Assembly: GCF_003049685.1 (NCBI RefSeq)
Contig: NZ_PYSY02000003.1
Span: forward strand, 1-64,000
Direction: 5' to 3'
DNA from: Brucella pituitosa
GTDB taxonomy: Bacteria > Pseudomonadota > Alphaproteobacteria > Rhizobiales > Rhizobiaceae
DNA length: 64,000 bases
Shown here: positions 8,753 to 18,875 of the stretch, piece after piece
Layout: each line of letters starts with the position of its first letter
How positions within the stretch are numbered: position 1 is the stretch's first letter
Translations under genes and position numbers: made by a program
The notes under the pieces: model-generated
What the model saw: the letters and a program-made list of their open reading frames with translations, nothing else
Database searches by the model: none
What the model was told of the DNA's origin: nothing

Positions 8753-9649
8753 TTATTCCTTCACCGCTCCAGTCATCGACGAGACGTAATAGTCGACAAA
8801 GAATGAATAGAGAATGACAACCGGCAGCGACCCAAATAACGCACCGGCCATAAGCGCTCCCCACTCAAAGATATCGCCGCGCACAAGTTCAGTCAGCACT
8901 CCCACAGGAACGGTCTTGTTTTCTGAAGACTGAATAAATGTCAGTGCATAGATGAACTCGTTCCACGAAAGAGTGAAGGCGAATATACCTGCCGAAATCA
9001 GCCCTGGAACCGCAAGAGGCAGAATAATCCTCCACAAAATTTGCCAGCGACTTGCACCATCAACGAGTGCACTTTCTTCCAGCTCAAATGGAATCGAGCG
9101 GAAGTATCCCATCAGCAACCAGGTACAGAATGGGATAAGAAAGGTCGGATAAGTAAAAATGAGAGCCAAACGAGAGTCATAGATCCCAAGTTTGAAGACG
9201 ATAAATGCCAGCGGAATGAACAGGATTGATGGTGGAACAAGATAAGCCAGAAAAATCAGCAAGCCTACCGAGCGCGAGCCGGTAAAGCGGATACGTTCAA
9301 TCGCATAGGCGCTTAGAACTGATGTTACCAGTGATATGAACGTTGCACATGTCGCAACGAGCATCGTATTCCATAACCAGCCCGGATATGACGTCTCAAA
9401 CAACAGATACTTGATGTGATCGAATGTGGCATCGACCACCCAGAATGGGCTGTAATTGTCATAATCTGTGAGCTGTGAATTTGGCTTAACTGCAGTGATT
9501 GCCATCCAGTAGAATGGAAAGAGCAGCACGAAAATAAACAGCGCAATGGGTATATAGATTGTCACCACTCTTCTAGGCAGCCTGTTGAGATAAGACATGC
9601 CCTGGGTGTCATCAGTAACCGTATTGATCGCCTGATCCTTGGCTTTCAT
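8753..9649 (-). CDS. Sugar-type ABC transporter permease (MalG family)
   Basis: An inner-membrane permease of the carbohydrate CUT1 type. After an N-terminal helix (YIPIALFIFVLLFPFYWMAI) it shows about six hydrophobic segments and the cytoplasmic EAA loop EESALVDGASRWQILWRIIL, which docks on the ATPase. I preferred the ATG near 9649 because GGAG lies 6 bases before it; a frame extends to TTG 9667, which overlaps the preceding gene. It forms one transporter with the adjacent MalF-like permease, the Tat-exported binding protein and the MalK-like ATPase. Its place next to the erythronate/threonate genes suggests import of four-carbon sugar acids (inference). Confidence 0.85.
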   Translation of the reverse strand: MKAKDQAINTVTDDTQGMSYLNRLPRRVVTIYIPIALFIFVLLFPFYWMAITAVKPNSQLTDYDNYSPFWVVDATFDHIKYLLFETSYPGWLWNTMLVATCATFISLVTSVLSAYAIERIRFTGSRSVGLLIFLAYLVPPSILFIPLAFIVFKLGIYDSRLALIFTYPTFLIPFCTWLLMGYFRSIPFELEESALVDGASRWQILWRIILPLAVPGLISAGIFAFTLSWNEFIYALTFIQSSENKTVPVGVLTELVRGDIFEWGALMAGALFGSLPVVILYSFFVDYYVSSMTGAVKE

Positions 9650-9663
9650 GATTTTCTCCATTC

Positions 9664-10618
9664 TCAATCACCTCCGCCCTGCTGCCATTTGCGGCGTTGC
9701 AAACCGAAGAAGGAGAACATAATTGCGGCGAGCAGGAACGGGATCATTGCGACCGCTATCGCAGCACCCTCGCCTAACTGGCCGCCCGGAATTGCACGTT
9801 GAAACGATAGGGTGGCCATGAGATGCGTCGCGTTCACAGGCCCACCTTTGGTCAAAACATAGATCAGCTGAAAATCTGTGAATGTGAACAGAACGGAAAA
9901 CGTCATCACCACAGCGATGATCGGCGTCAGCATCGGTAATGTCACATGCCTAAAACGCTGCCAGCTGGATGCACCGTCAAGGGAAGCTGCTTCCTGCAAG
10001 GATGCTGGAATGGTCTGCAGGCCCGCAAGGAGAGATATCGCCACGAAAGGAATGCCGCGCCAGACATTGGCAGCAATGACAGACAATCGTGCATTGGTTG
10101 GATCGCCCAGAAAATTGATGGGCTGGTCAATCAGGCCGATCTGCATGAGCGACCAGGATATAATGGAAAACTGTGCGTCGTAGATCCACCAGAATGCGAG
10201 TGCTGAAAGTACGGTTGGCACCACCCACGGCAACAGTACAATTGCGCGGAAGAAAGATTTGATCGGCAAATTTTCGTTCAGCAACAGCGCAAGCCAAAGG
10301 CCCAAACCAAATTTGAGAACAGATGCGACGAACGTATAGAGGACCGTGTTGAACACAGATAGCCAGAAAACACTGTCGTCCCAGAGAAACTCATAATTCT
10401 CAAGGCCAATAAAAATGCCGTCGCGTCCTATCTTGGTGTCGGTGAAGCCCAGCCAAACCCCCCAGGCCAAGCGGATAGGTAAGGAAGCAAAGCAGAAAAA
10501 CTGCTGCAGGCAGCATGAACAAAAATCCAAGCATATCGCGATTGTTGCTCAGGCGCGGTCGGGCGGGACTTTGCTGCGCCGCATCGCTCCCGGAGTCTTT
10601 TGTATTCGTCATCGTCAT
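9664..10618 (-). CDS. Sugar-type ABC transporter permease (MalF family, one frame break)
   Basis: The N-terminus (MTMTNTKDSGSDAAQQSP, first helix FLFMLPAAVFLLCFLTYPLG) starts at ATG 10618 behind GGAGGTG. The frame slips at about 10458-10465, in a C6 run, and resumes with VWLGFTDTKIGRDGIFIGLE. The remainder has the CUT1 permease layout and the EAA loop EAASLDGASSWQRFRHVTLP. The stop at 9664 lies close to or overlaps the next permease start, indicating translational coupling. The break is at a homopolymer, so I expect an intact gene of about 317 residues in the organism. Partner of the MalG-like permease. Confidence 0.8.
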
Positions 10619-10636
10619 GGATTGCACCTCCAGAAC

Positions 10637-10747
10637 ACCAGAGCATTTCTGGTTGAAGTTCGATCACGAGAAATGTTCTATCTCACTGTTTTTGCATACA
10701 TCTTGTTCCGAAAACCGCTTCGCTCTTTTGCCGGAAATGCTCTATGC
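10637..10747. repeat. Two-palindrome intergenic repeat, copy B (divergent)
   Basis: This copy lies between the binding-protein gene and the MalF-like permease. First palindrome: AGAGCATTTCT (10640-10650) with AGAAATGTTCT (10669-10679), one mismatch. Second: TTCCGAAAA with TTTTGCCGGAA around CCGCTTCGC, at about 10706-10735. The cores match the other copies only in part, so this is a variant class of the same kind of element. Such an insert inside an operon often lowers expression of the distal genes relative to the binding protein. Confidence 0.7.
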
Positions 10748-10792
10748 GAAGCGGAGGCGCAGGCTTTCACCTACGCCTCATGATTATGTCGG

Positions 10793-12103
10793 TCACACGC
10801 GATAATATCTGTTCGCCCGCTTTTCAGCGCTTGCCATCGCTTCCTCCGGAGTTTCCGCTCCTGTGACTGCAGAGGCAAACATATCGACCAGAACGTAGTC
10901 AGCCATCACGGCCGCTGACGCATATCCCAGAGGGCCTGCATACCCATTCGGCCGCAGGGTTTCCGATGCTCGGGCATAAGGCGCATGGATGGGATTCTCC
11001 GTCCAGACCGGATTGTTTGCGAACGCCTTAAGTGGCTGGCAGCAATAGGCGCTCGACCCCTTGATCCATGCATTCATCTGGTCAGCTTCCATCATGAACT
11101 TAAGGTAAGCTTTTGCGGCTTCTGGATATTTTGTATGTTTGAACACGAGCAAAGAACTGGTCTGATGCAATTCAACGCTCTTCCCAACAGGTCCAATTGG
11201 GAAGTTTGTACTGCGCATATCCTCAGCAATTTCAGCAAGCTTCGGGTCATTCTTCGCAGCGTAATAGATCGAAACACCGTTCGCAGTTAATGAAACCTGC
11301 CCCGCAAGAAACGCGCGATTGTTATTGATGTCCAGCCAGCTTTCCGTACCTGGAATAAATGTGGCGTAGAGCTCTTTTGCGTAATTCAATGCGGCCAGTG
11401 TTTCAGGCGAATTGATAGTGACTTCGCCCTTTTCATTGACCATTTGTGCGCCGTGGCTCCACAACAACCAATGGGCGTAGTTGTTGCCATCACCAACTGC
11501 TTTACCATGTGGAAAGCCCGCTGGCGTGCCTTTGGCTTTCATCGCTTTGCAAAGCTCCAGGAAGCCTGCGGCATCCTTGGGGAACTCGCTAAAGCCTGCT
11601 GCTTTCATATGGCTGTCACGATAAACAATGGCATTGCCGATTGCAGTCAACGGCATGGCAATGAATTTATCATCCCGAACTGCATATCCCTTCAACCCAT
11701 CATAGAAGCCGCCATACTTACCGTCGAGATATGTACCCAGTTCCGTGAGGTCTACGAGCTTGTCGGGATATTGATGGGCATCATCGAACCAGCACATGAC
11801 AATGTCCGGGCCAGATCCAACATTGGCTGCGACCGCTGCTTTGGGGCGAATATCTTCCCAGCTTTCCTTATCAATGCGGACTGCAACACCAGTGGCATCG
11901 CTGAATTTCTTTGTGTTAGCAAACCAGCTCTCTTCGTCGCCCTTCACGAAAGGTGTCCAGCGCAAGAGCCGAAGACTTGCGCCTTCTTCGGGTTTATATT
12001 GAGGTTCGGCAGCAAAAGCCGGAGAGTAGCCAAGGCCAGAAAGACCTGCAGCGCCAACAAGGCTTGCTGTTCCTGCAAGAAATGTTCTTCTTCTGATAGT
12101 CAT
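10793..12103 (-). CDS. ABC transporter substrate-binding protein, Tat-exported (family 1)
   Basis: A 436-residue periplasmic binding protein of extracellular solute-binding family 1. The start at ATG 12103 has GGAGGAG upstream; a frame extending to 12301 is spurious. The signal peptide has three arginines at residues 4-6 followed by TFLAG, a twin-arginine (Tat) type, and cleavage is likely after AFA-AEPQ. The mature part has typical lobes, for example NVGSGPDIVMCWFDDAHQYP near the ligand site and LHQTSSLLVFKHTKYPEAAK. Tat export suggests folding before secretion. By context it is the receptor for a tetronate or related sugar acid, but family alone does not fix the ligand. Confidence 0.88.
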   Translation of the reverse strand: MTIRRRTFLAGTASLVGAAGLSGLGYSPAFAAEPQYKPEEGASLRLLRWTPFVKGDEESWFANTKKFSDATGVAVRIDKESWEDIRPKAAVAANVGSGPDIVMCWFDDAHQYPDKLVDLTELGTYLDGKYGGFYDGLKGYAVRDDKFIAMPLTAIGNAIVYRDSHMKAAGFSEFPKDAAGFLELCKAMKAKGTPAGFPHGKAVGDGNNYAHWLLWSHGAQMVNEKGEVTINSPETLAALNYAKELYATFIPGTESWLDINNNRAFLAGQVSLTANGVSIYYAAKNDPKLAEIAEDMRSTNFPIGPVGKSVELHQTSSLLVFKHTKYPEAAKAYLKFMMEADQMNAWIKGSSAYCCQPLKAFANNPVWTENPIHAPYARASETLRPNGYAGPLGYASAAVMADYVLVDMFASAVTGAETPEEAMASAEKRANRYYRV

Positions 12104-12242
12104 TATGCTCCTCCTCCAAAGATGGGACTTCTCGTTGATCACATCCGCTGTCCCAAACCACGGATGCAGAAATCTGGTGACATGCGTCTTTCCCAGAAAC
12201 GGCACACCGAAGGCTCCTCTCCTTTTGGTGCGCGGAATAAAC

Positions 12243-13311
12243 TCAGGCCGACAGCCGCATTCCATCCTGTTCATCGAACAAGTGAACATTTGCTGGATCA
12301 ATTGAGATTGAAATCATCTCGCCAGGGCGAACGTCGACACGTTCGCGGAAAATGCAGATATTTTCTGTTCCGCCAAAATTCACGACGATATGTGTTTCAT
12401 AGCCCGTTGGTTCAATGACGACGACCGGCACCTGCATGCCCGCGCTATCAAGCCGGATATATTCAGGACGCAACCCATAAACGAGATCGCGGCCGACAGC
12501 GGCCGGATAGGCGCGAGAAAGTGGTAATCGCATACCATCTTCAGCAACAAATGTTTTTGGATCTTCCGGGGGCGAGCCTGCCCTTGATCATATTCATTGC
12601 GGGTGAGCCGATAAATCCTGCGACAAACAGGTTGCTCGGATTATCATAAAGCTCCAGCGGTGAGCCAATCTGCTCAACGCGCCCGTCATGCATGACCACG
12701 ATCTTGTCAGCCATTGTCATCGCTTCAATCTGATCGTGGGTTACATAAACGGTTGTCGTCTTAAGTCGATGATGCAATTCCTTAATTTCTGCACGCATAG
12801 CCACTCGGAGCTTGGCGTCGAGATTAGACAGTGGCTCATCGAACAGGAAAACCTGCGGATCACGAACGATCGCGCGCCCCATGGCAACTCGCTGGCGCTG
12901 CCCTCCTGAAAGCTGACGCGGATATCTGTCGAGCAGATTTGTCAGACCGAGAATACCAGCCGCATAGTTCACCCGCTTCTCAATTTCGGCCTGTGGCGCA
13001 GAGTTGAGCATCAATGAGAAAGCCATATTCTTGGCAACTGTCATATGGGGATAAAGGGCATAGTTCTGGAACACCATAGCAATATCGCGTTCCTTGGGCG
13101 GCAGGTTATTTACTGTTCTTCCGCCAATGCGAACCTCCCCGCCGGAGATATTCTCCAGCCCGGCCAACATTCTCAAAAGGGTTGATTTTCCGCAGCCAGA
13201 AGGCCCAACAAGAATGACGAATTCGCCATCTTCAATATCAATATTCACGCCTTTGATAACAGGAAAGGTACCGAAAGATTTCACTACCTCAGCGAACTGT
13301 ACAGCTGCCAT
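12243..13311 (-). CDS. Sugar ABC transporter ATPase (MalK/UgpC family, one frame break)
   Basis: A MalK-type ATPase. Walker [10 protein letters not shown] is at residues 36-44, signature LSGGQ at 134-138, Walker B FLFDEP with DE at 158-159, and the switch His is in [14 protein letters not shown]. The nucleotide-binding frame runs off at about 12565, next to a short G run. The C-terminal regulatory OB-fold part continues in another frame ([20 protein letters not shown]) to the stop at 12243. Rejoined length is about 355 residues, normal for the family. It is the first gene of the transporter block, 136 bases after the short-chain dehydrogenase. Confidence 0.85.
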
Positions 13312-13447
13312 GCGTATCCTCCCAGAGTGTGATCGATAGTTTATGTTTTTTGGAAAAATGAAAACGCCAGCTCCTCACTTCCGACATTTACACCTTCGCT
13401 ATTTCTCTCCTTTGTTAGACTTCATACCATTGCAGCAGACGACAGTA

Positions 13448-14225
13448 TCAACCGCGCCCGACTAATGGCATTTTGGTTGCCATCACCGTCATGGTCAACA
13501 CATTAGCGTCCAAAGGCAAACTCGCCATATAAACAACTGCATTGGCAACATGTGTTGGGTCAATTGTTGGTTCTGCGGCAATCGTCCCATTTGCCTGAAT
13601 GACACCAGTCGATATTTTCTGCGTCATGTCACTTGCAGCGTTCCCGATATCGATCTGCCCGCAAGCAATATCAAAGTTACGCCCGTCAAGTGCCGTCGAC
13701 TTCGTCAGGCCAGTGATGGCATGCTTGGTCGCAGTATAAGGCGCAGAGTTTGGACGCGGTGTCGTCGCTGAAATTGATCCGTTATTGATGATGCGACCAC
13801 CACGCGGCTGTTGCGCTTTCATGATGCGAAATGCCTGTTGTGTGCACAAAAACGCACCTGTCAGATTGGCGCCTACAATTGCACTCCAGTCATCGAAACT
13901 TATTTCCTCTAAAGGAACACCTGGCACCAAAGTACCCGCATTGTTGATCAGAAGATCCAGTCGTCCAAATTTGCTTTCGATGTTGTCAAAAAGGGTACGC
14001 ACTGACACGGGGTCGCTTACATCCGCTTTGAAAGCGTGGAAATGTCCACCCGTATCAGCTGTAAGTTCCTTAACCGCCTTATCGAGAACCTCACCACGTC
14101 TGCCCGAGATGATGACCTGATAGCCTGCAGTGCCAAGCGCTTTTGCAATTGCACGGCCGACCCCGGTTCCCCCCACCTGTCACAAGTGCAATGGGCTTAT
14201 TTCCTGCAGCTGATCCAGCGCTCAT
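13448..14225 (-). CDS. Short-chain dehydrogenase/reductase (frame break at N-terminus)
   Basis: A classical SDR of about 258 residues. The main frame begins at [11 protein letters not shown]. The missing start [17 protein letters not shown] is in another frame, beginning at ATG 14225 behind AGGAGG. The break is a G6 run at about 14170 where the motif TGGGTGVG needs five. NNAG, the catalytic Ser in [12 protein letters not shown] and the Tyr-Lys pair in YTATKHA are present. It lies between the tetronate enzymes and the transporter, all on one strand, so it probably oxidises or reduces a related sugar acid or its precursor. The exact substrate is unknown. Confidence 0.8.
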
Positions 14226-14270
14226 TACTATTATTCCTCCTCGTTCTCGTCTCTGTACCGCTTAATAGCT

Positions 14271-15035
14271 TCATTCAAAAAGGCGCATCCATTTTAGTCC
14301 ATCAACGGTAGACGTTGCCGGACGATATTCAGCCCCAATAGGTTTTTGATAGCCAAGCTTATCGAGCCAACTCAAAATATGTCTGTAGTTTAACTCCCCG
14401 TGATCGGGTTCTGCACGATCGGGAACGGACGCTATCTGAACATGACCGATATGCGGCATCAATGCTTCAAGCCGTTTACTGATATCACCCTCCATGATCT
14501 GGATATGATAACAATCAAACATCAGCTTCAGATTGTCCTGACCGAGCTCTTCGATAATCGATAGACCTTGCGCAGAAGTTCTCAGAAAGTATCCCGGCGC
14601 ATCGCGTTCATTCAGGGGTTCGATCAGAATAGTCATGCCATAGATAGATGCGCGCTCGCAGGCATAGGTGAGATTACTCAGAAAAGTGCGATGGGCTTCC
14701 GTTCCTTCACTACGTCCTGCCATGACGTGTATATTGGGCACGTTAAGTTCGCTGGCATAGGCGATCGCCTGATCAATAGCCGCGCGTGCTTCGCTTTCAC
14801 GGCCCGGAACGGCTGTAAGACCATTATCTCCAGCTTCCACATTGCCGCGACTAGTATTGAGACCCAGCATTGGCAACCTGGTCTCGCGAAGAGCGGCAGC
14901 TATATCCTTGATATCATAGGAATAGGGCCAATGACATTCCACAGCATCAAAGCCAGCCTTTTTGGCTGCGCGTATAGCATCAGGAAGAGGCAGCTCTTGC
15001 CACAGGAAACCCAAATTGGCCGAGAATTTCGCCAT
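14271..15035 (-). CDS. otnI: 2-oxo-tetronate isomerase OtnI (hydroxypyruvate isomerase-like TIM barrel)
   Basis: A 254-residue xylose-isomerase-like TIM barrel, close to hydroxypyruvate isomerase and OtnI. Key blocks are GFDAVECHWPY, NVPNIHVMAGR, TILIEPLNERDAPGYFL with the metal-binding Glu, and KLMFDCYHIQIMEGD. The start at ATG 15035 has GGGAG just upstream and lies one base after the otnC stop. OtnI interconverts 2-oxo-tetronate and 3-oxo-tetronate, making the substrate for the kinase OtnK. The assignment from Hyi to OtnI rests on the otnK-otnC neighbourhood. Confidence 0.85.
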   Translation of the reverse strand: MAKFSANLGFLWQELPLPDAIRAAKKAGFDAVECHWPYSYDIKDIAAALRETRLPMLGLNTSRGNVEAGDNGLTAVPGRESEARAAIDQAIAYASELNVPNIHVMAGRSEGTEAHRTFLSNLTYACERASIYGMTILIEPLNERDAPGYFLRTSAQGLSIIEELGQDNLKLMFDCYHIQIMEGDISKRLEALMPHIGHVQIASVPDRAEPDHGELNYRHILSWLDKLGYQKPIGAEYRPATSTVDGLKWMRLFE

Positions 15036-15036
15036 A

Positions 15037-15685
15037 TTACTCCCACTCCACATCAAATTTTTCCACGATCTGACTGATCTGCGCATCGGTTAAGAGCTTG
15101 GGTTTCAGCCCGTGGGTCAACAAAGCAAGTTTGGCCGTTTCTTCGAGTTCCTCGATCGCGTAAACCGCTGCTTCCAGATCTTTCGATGCAACGACAGGGC
15201 CGTGATTGGCCAACATAACCGCACTTCGCTTACCAGCCAGCCCGCGGATTGCATCGCCGGTTGCCGGATCACCCGGCAAAAAGTATGGCAAGAGCTTGAC
15301 CTTGCCGAGCTTCATGATCGAATAAGCCGTTAGAGGCGGCAGCATGTTATCGGGATCGATATTTGGTAGCATTGAAAGGGCAACCGAATGGCACGAATGC
15401 AAATGCACAACTGCCCCGGCCTTGGCACCGCGCGTTTCATAAAATGCGGAATGTAGCGGCATTTCTTTTGTGGGACGATCACCGCCAACCAATATCCCTG
15501 CCTCGTTGAATAGCGATAGTCTTTGAGGATCAAGCCCACCAAACGAGCTGCCTGTTGGCGTTACCAACAAGCGCCCGTCGGAAAGGCGAGCTGAAATATT
15601 TCCGAAGATCCACCTGTAAGCCCCGATCAAACATCGATTTTGCTAACCGGCAGATATCCTCTCGCAATCTTGCTTCTTCGCTCAT
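15037..15685 (-). CDS. otnC: 3-oxo-tetronate 4-phosphate decarboxylase OtnC (class II aldolase family, frame breaks)
   Basis: A class II aldolase/adducin-fold protein. The zinc-binding histidines are in VVHLHSCHSVAL and LANHGPVVAS; the phosphate-binding start NISARLSDGRLLVTPTGSSF is clear. The N-terminus (MSEEARLREDICRLAKSMFD) begins at ATG 15685, which overlaps the otnK stop by four bases. Two single-base losses at about 15600-15620 separate it from the main frame. OtnC decarboxylates 3-oxo-tetronate 4-phosphate to dihydroxyacetone phosphate and CO2. Repaired length of about 217 residues fits. Confidence 0.85.
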
Positions 15686-16956
15686 GCGACCTCCAGCATC
15701 TGAAGTGCATCGGAGAAGAAGGACGCGGTTCCAAAATTGCCGGACTTAAGTGCGAGTGCGACGGTTTCATCGCCAATTTTGGCATAGGTCCATGGAACAC
15801 CGGGCGCGATTTCTTTACCGACCCTGAGCTTCGAGACTCCAAGTGCCTGAGCAACTGCGCCCGATGTTTCACCACCAGCGACCACAAATCGACGTATTCC
15901 AAGTTTGAACGAAGCGAGCGCCAATTCAGCGAGCGCCTGTTCAACAATTTGTCCGGCCCGTTCCACACCAAGCTTCGATTGCGCCTCTTGCACAGACGTT
16001 GGATCAGCACTTGCATAAATCAGCTTCGGCTTTTCGGCCGGTTGTTTTTGAAGCCAGTCGAGCGCATCCGCGATACCACGTTCGGCCAGAACTGTTGGGT
16101 TCAGCCGATAACTCGCAGCCCTATCACGATAGAGTTCGACCTGCTTGAGAGTCATGGCCGAACAACTGCCTGAAAGTACAATCTGTCCCTTCTGCACCTG
16201 AGGTTCAGGTACAGTTTCAGTGGTTTGGCCAATCATACCGGAGCCAGCGAGAAGTGCTGGCAGTGGCATAGCGAGAGCGCTACCTCCACTGATTAATGGG
16301 AAATCCAGTGAGGCTTCCGCGATAATTGAAAGATCATCATTCGCAACCGCATCAATAATAACGTGTGCGATGCCGTCAGCCTCCAGTTCCCTTAATCTGG
16401 ATTTGAGAGCTTCCACTCCACGCGCGACAGTAAGCCGGTTGACGAGGCCCACTTTTCCACGCACCTGTGGCGTCAACAATCTGACCAGACTGGAGTCGCG
16501 CATGGGCGTTAAAGGATGGTCTTTCATCGCGCTTTCGTTGAGAAGCGCTTCTCCCACAAAAAGATGCCCCATGAAAACATTACGACCATTTTCCGGAAAT
16601 GCAGGGCAATAGATCGTCTGAGACGTGCCTATATCGGCCATCAACGCTTCAGCAACTGGCCCTATATTGCCTTTTTCAGTGCTGTCGAAGGTCGAGCAAT
16701 ATTTCCAGTAGAAGCGTTTTGCACCGCGAGCGCTGAGCCATTCATAAGCAGATCGCGCCTGATCAACAGCCATGTTTTGAGGAATTGTACGGCATTTAAG
16801 AGCGATAATTTCGAACGCTGCGGCGTTGCCTTCAGGTTCGGCTTCTGACGGCAATCCAAGTCGCAAAGAAACTGGATAGCCACTTCGAGCCAAAAGACCT
16901 GCGAGATCGGTTGCTCCGGTAAAGTCGTCAGCAATGGCGCCTAAAACAATACCCAT
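15682..16956 (-). CDS. otnK: 3-oxo-tetronate kinase OtnK (four-carbon acid sugar kinase, former DUF1537)
   Basis: A complete 424-residue DUF1537 kinase. The N-terminal domain opens with GAIADDFTGATDLAGLLARS, the acidic substrate-binding motif. FYWKYCSTFDSTEKGNIGPV follows, and the C-terminal nucleotide domain has VVAGGETSGAVAQALG. OtnK phosphorylates 3-oxo-tetronate at C4 using ATP. Its overlap with otnC and tight spacing to ltnD define the operon. Among the DUF1537 subgroups, the presence of otnC, otnI and a dehydrogenase favours OtnK over the direct threonate or erythronate kinases. Confidence 0.88.
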   Translation of the reverse strand: MGIVLGAIADDFTGATDLAGLLARSGYPVSLRLGLPSEAEPEGNAAAFEIIALKCRTIPQNMAVDQARSAYEWLSARGAKRFYWKYCSTFDSTEKGNIGPVAEALMADIGTSQTIYCPAFPENGRNVFMGHLFVGEALLNESAMKDHPLTPMRDSSLVRLLTPQVRGKVGLVNRLTVARGVEALKSRLRELEADGIAHVIIDAVANDDLSIIAEASLDFPLISGGSALAMPLPALLAGSGMIGQTTETVPEPQVQKGQIVLSGSCSAMTLKQVELYRDRAASYRLNPTVLAERGIADALDWLQKQPAEKPKLIYASADPTSVQEAQSKLGVERAGQIVEQALAELALASFKLGIRRFVVAGGETSGAVAQALGVSKLRVGKEIAPGVPWTYAKIGDETVALALKSGNFGTASFFSDALQMLEVA

Positions 16957-16959
16957 CGT

Positions 16960-17865
16960 CTAATCCGTCATTCCGGGCAATATTACATCGCTTTTTAAGG
17001 CGAGAATCTTTGCTACAGCTGCGTCATCCTGAGGTCCGAATCCGGCACCGGCAGCCTGATTAAAGAGTTCCAGTGCTGTTTGACTTAAAGGTGTCGACCC
17101 TCCAGCCTCGGAAGCTTCGGAGGTTACTATGCCCAGATCCTTGACAAAGATATTCACTGCAGAACGTGGTGTGTAATCGCCTTCCACAATGTGCGGTCCG
17201 CGATTTTCGAACATCCATGAAGAACCCGCCGAAACACGAATGACGTCGAATACTGTCTGAAGGTCTAATCCAACTTTTGCTGCAAGAGTGAGAGCTTCTG
17301 CTGTTGCCGCGATATGTACACCGGCAAGCAGCTGATTGATCATCTTGACCTTCGAGCCCAGTCCGGGCACTTCACCGAGACGAAATACCTTGCCAGCAAC
17401 AGCATTCAAACTGGACGCAGCAATGTCAAAGGCTGCGTTCGAGCCAGATCCCATCACCGTCATTTCGCCTGTGAGAGCCTTTTGATGCCCACCCGAAACC
17501 GGCGCGTCTATAACCAGCATGCCCGCCGCTTCGAGGCTTTCGGCTATTTCGACGGTGGCGCTCGGCGCCATAGTTACGCACAAAAGAAAGACTGTGCCTC
17601 GAACAGCGCTTGCCAATGCACCTTTGGCGCCGAACAGGACATCCTTTGCCTGATCAGAATTCACAACGAAAACGAATACTACATCGCTAGGCCCCGCCTC
17701 GGCTGCGGTTGAGTATGCCTCGCCGCCTTCTGCCGCGAAACGTTGCAAAACCTCGTGACGAACATCCACGCCTTTAACATGAAAGCCTGCGCGCAATAGT
17801 GACGTGGCTGCCCCCCAGCCCATGGAGCCAAGTCCGATTACAGTTACTGTCTTATCCGGCGTCAC
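16960..17865 (-). CDS. ltnD: L-threonate dehydrogenase LtnD (beta-hydroxyacid dehydrogenase family)
   Basis: A complete 301-residue member of the 3-hydroxyisobutyrate dehydrogenase family. It has the NAD motif GLGSMGWGAA (11-20), the substrate motif DAPVSGGHQKALTG (121-134), catalytic Lys about 175 in KMINQ, and the C-terminal helix domain. LtnD oxidises L-threonate at C2 to 2-oxo-tetronate, the substrate of OtnI. It sits three bases before otnK and six after denD, so it is cotranscribed. Related dehydrogenases act on other hydroxyacids; the neighbourhood supports LtnD. Confidence 0.85.
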   Translation of the reverse strand: MTPDKTVTVIGLGSMGWGAATSLLRAGFHVKGVDVRHEVLQRFAAEGGEAYSTAAEAGPSDVVFVFVVNSDQAKDVLFGAKGALASAVRGTVFLLCVTMAPSATVEIAESLEAAGMLVIDAPVSGGHQKALTGEMTVMGSGSNAAFDIAASSLNAVAGKVFRLGEVPGLGSKVKMINQLLAGVHIAATAEALTLAAKVGLDLQTVFDVIRVSAGSSWMFENRGPHIVEGDYTPRSAVNIFVKDLGIVTSEASEAGGSTPLSQTALELFNQAAGAGFGPQDDAAVAKILALKSDVILPGMTD

Positions 17866-17871
17866 GTCATG

Positions 17872-18851
17872 TCATCCTTGGTTCAATTCATCTTCGATAT
17901 GAATTTTGATGATTTCATCGAACGATGTATCCGCGACAAAGCCCAACTCGATCGCGCGACTTGCATCAAAATCTTGCGCCCAGCCATCAACGATCCCAGC
18001 AATAAGCGGATCGCGTTCTTTACGGATCAACGCCACGGCTTTGTCGCCGGCAACTCTTCGCAATGCTTCAATCTGTTCACCAACTGTGGCTGAGAGGCCT
18101 GGCATGTTCAAAACACAGCGATGGCCGAGGCGCGCAAGATCAATCGTTGCAGCATGCAGGGAAAACCCACTGCACGGCGAGGACTGACATGCCAATGTCT
18201 GACGGTTTCATCCACCGGCAGAATTGCTTCCTTGCCTATGAGGGGTTCACGCAGGATATTGGAGAAAAAGCCGGACGCAGCTTTATTTGGCTTTCCTGGG
18301 CGAATACACACCGTCGGCAGCCGGATTCCGATGCCGTCCAAAAAGCCTTTGCGCGAATAATCCGCGAGCAGCAGCTCGCCTATTGCTTTCTGCGTTCCAT
18401 AGCTTGTACGCGGCGTCAAAAAGAATTCATCATCAATTTTCTCTGGAAAGGGTGCCCCAAAGACAGCAATCGACGATGTGAAAACCACACGTGGTTTATA
18501 CGGAGAGATGTCCCTTTGTTTGCGAATAGCTTCAAACAGATATCTCGTGCCATCAAGATTGATTGCATAGCCTTTGTCGAAATCGAGCTCGGCTTCACCG
18601 GATACGATCGCTGCCAGATGAAATATAACGTCTGGTCGACCTGCAACAAGAGTGGTTGCTACTGCGGGATCAGAAATGTCTGCGGCATAGGTCTCAACTT
18701 TGCCGGAATATCCGTCTGGGGCAGAAGGCGAGATTACGTCCACCAATGTCAAAGCATTGACTTCCGCTCCGGCAATACCTCCATTACGGCTGATGGCTTC
18801 CGCAAGTTTGCGTCCGACCATTCCTGCCGCGCCGATAATCAAGACATGCAT
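17872..18851 (-). CDS. denD: D-erythronate dehydrogenase DenD (extended SDR, one frame break)
   Basis: An extended short-chain dehydrogenase. GAAGMVG (7-13) binds NAD, VFTSSIAVFGAPFPEKIDDE carries the active-site Ser region, and SYGTQKAIGELLL provides the Tyr-Lys pair. The end of the first frame at about 18175 is followed in another frame by LHAATIDLARLGHRCVLNMP and continues to the stop at 17872. There is therefore one indel at about 18165-18185, and the repaired protein of about 326 residues is normal. DenD oxidises D-erythronate to 2-oxo-tetronate, giving the locus a second entry point beside LtnD. Confidence 0.85.
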
Positions 18852-18875
18852 ACAGTTTTGCCCTTCTTCATTTGG

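Noticed and set aside
11444..12418. 324-residue open frame on the plus strand
   Set aside because: Antisense to the ABC binding protein, whose signal peptide and family match are clear.
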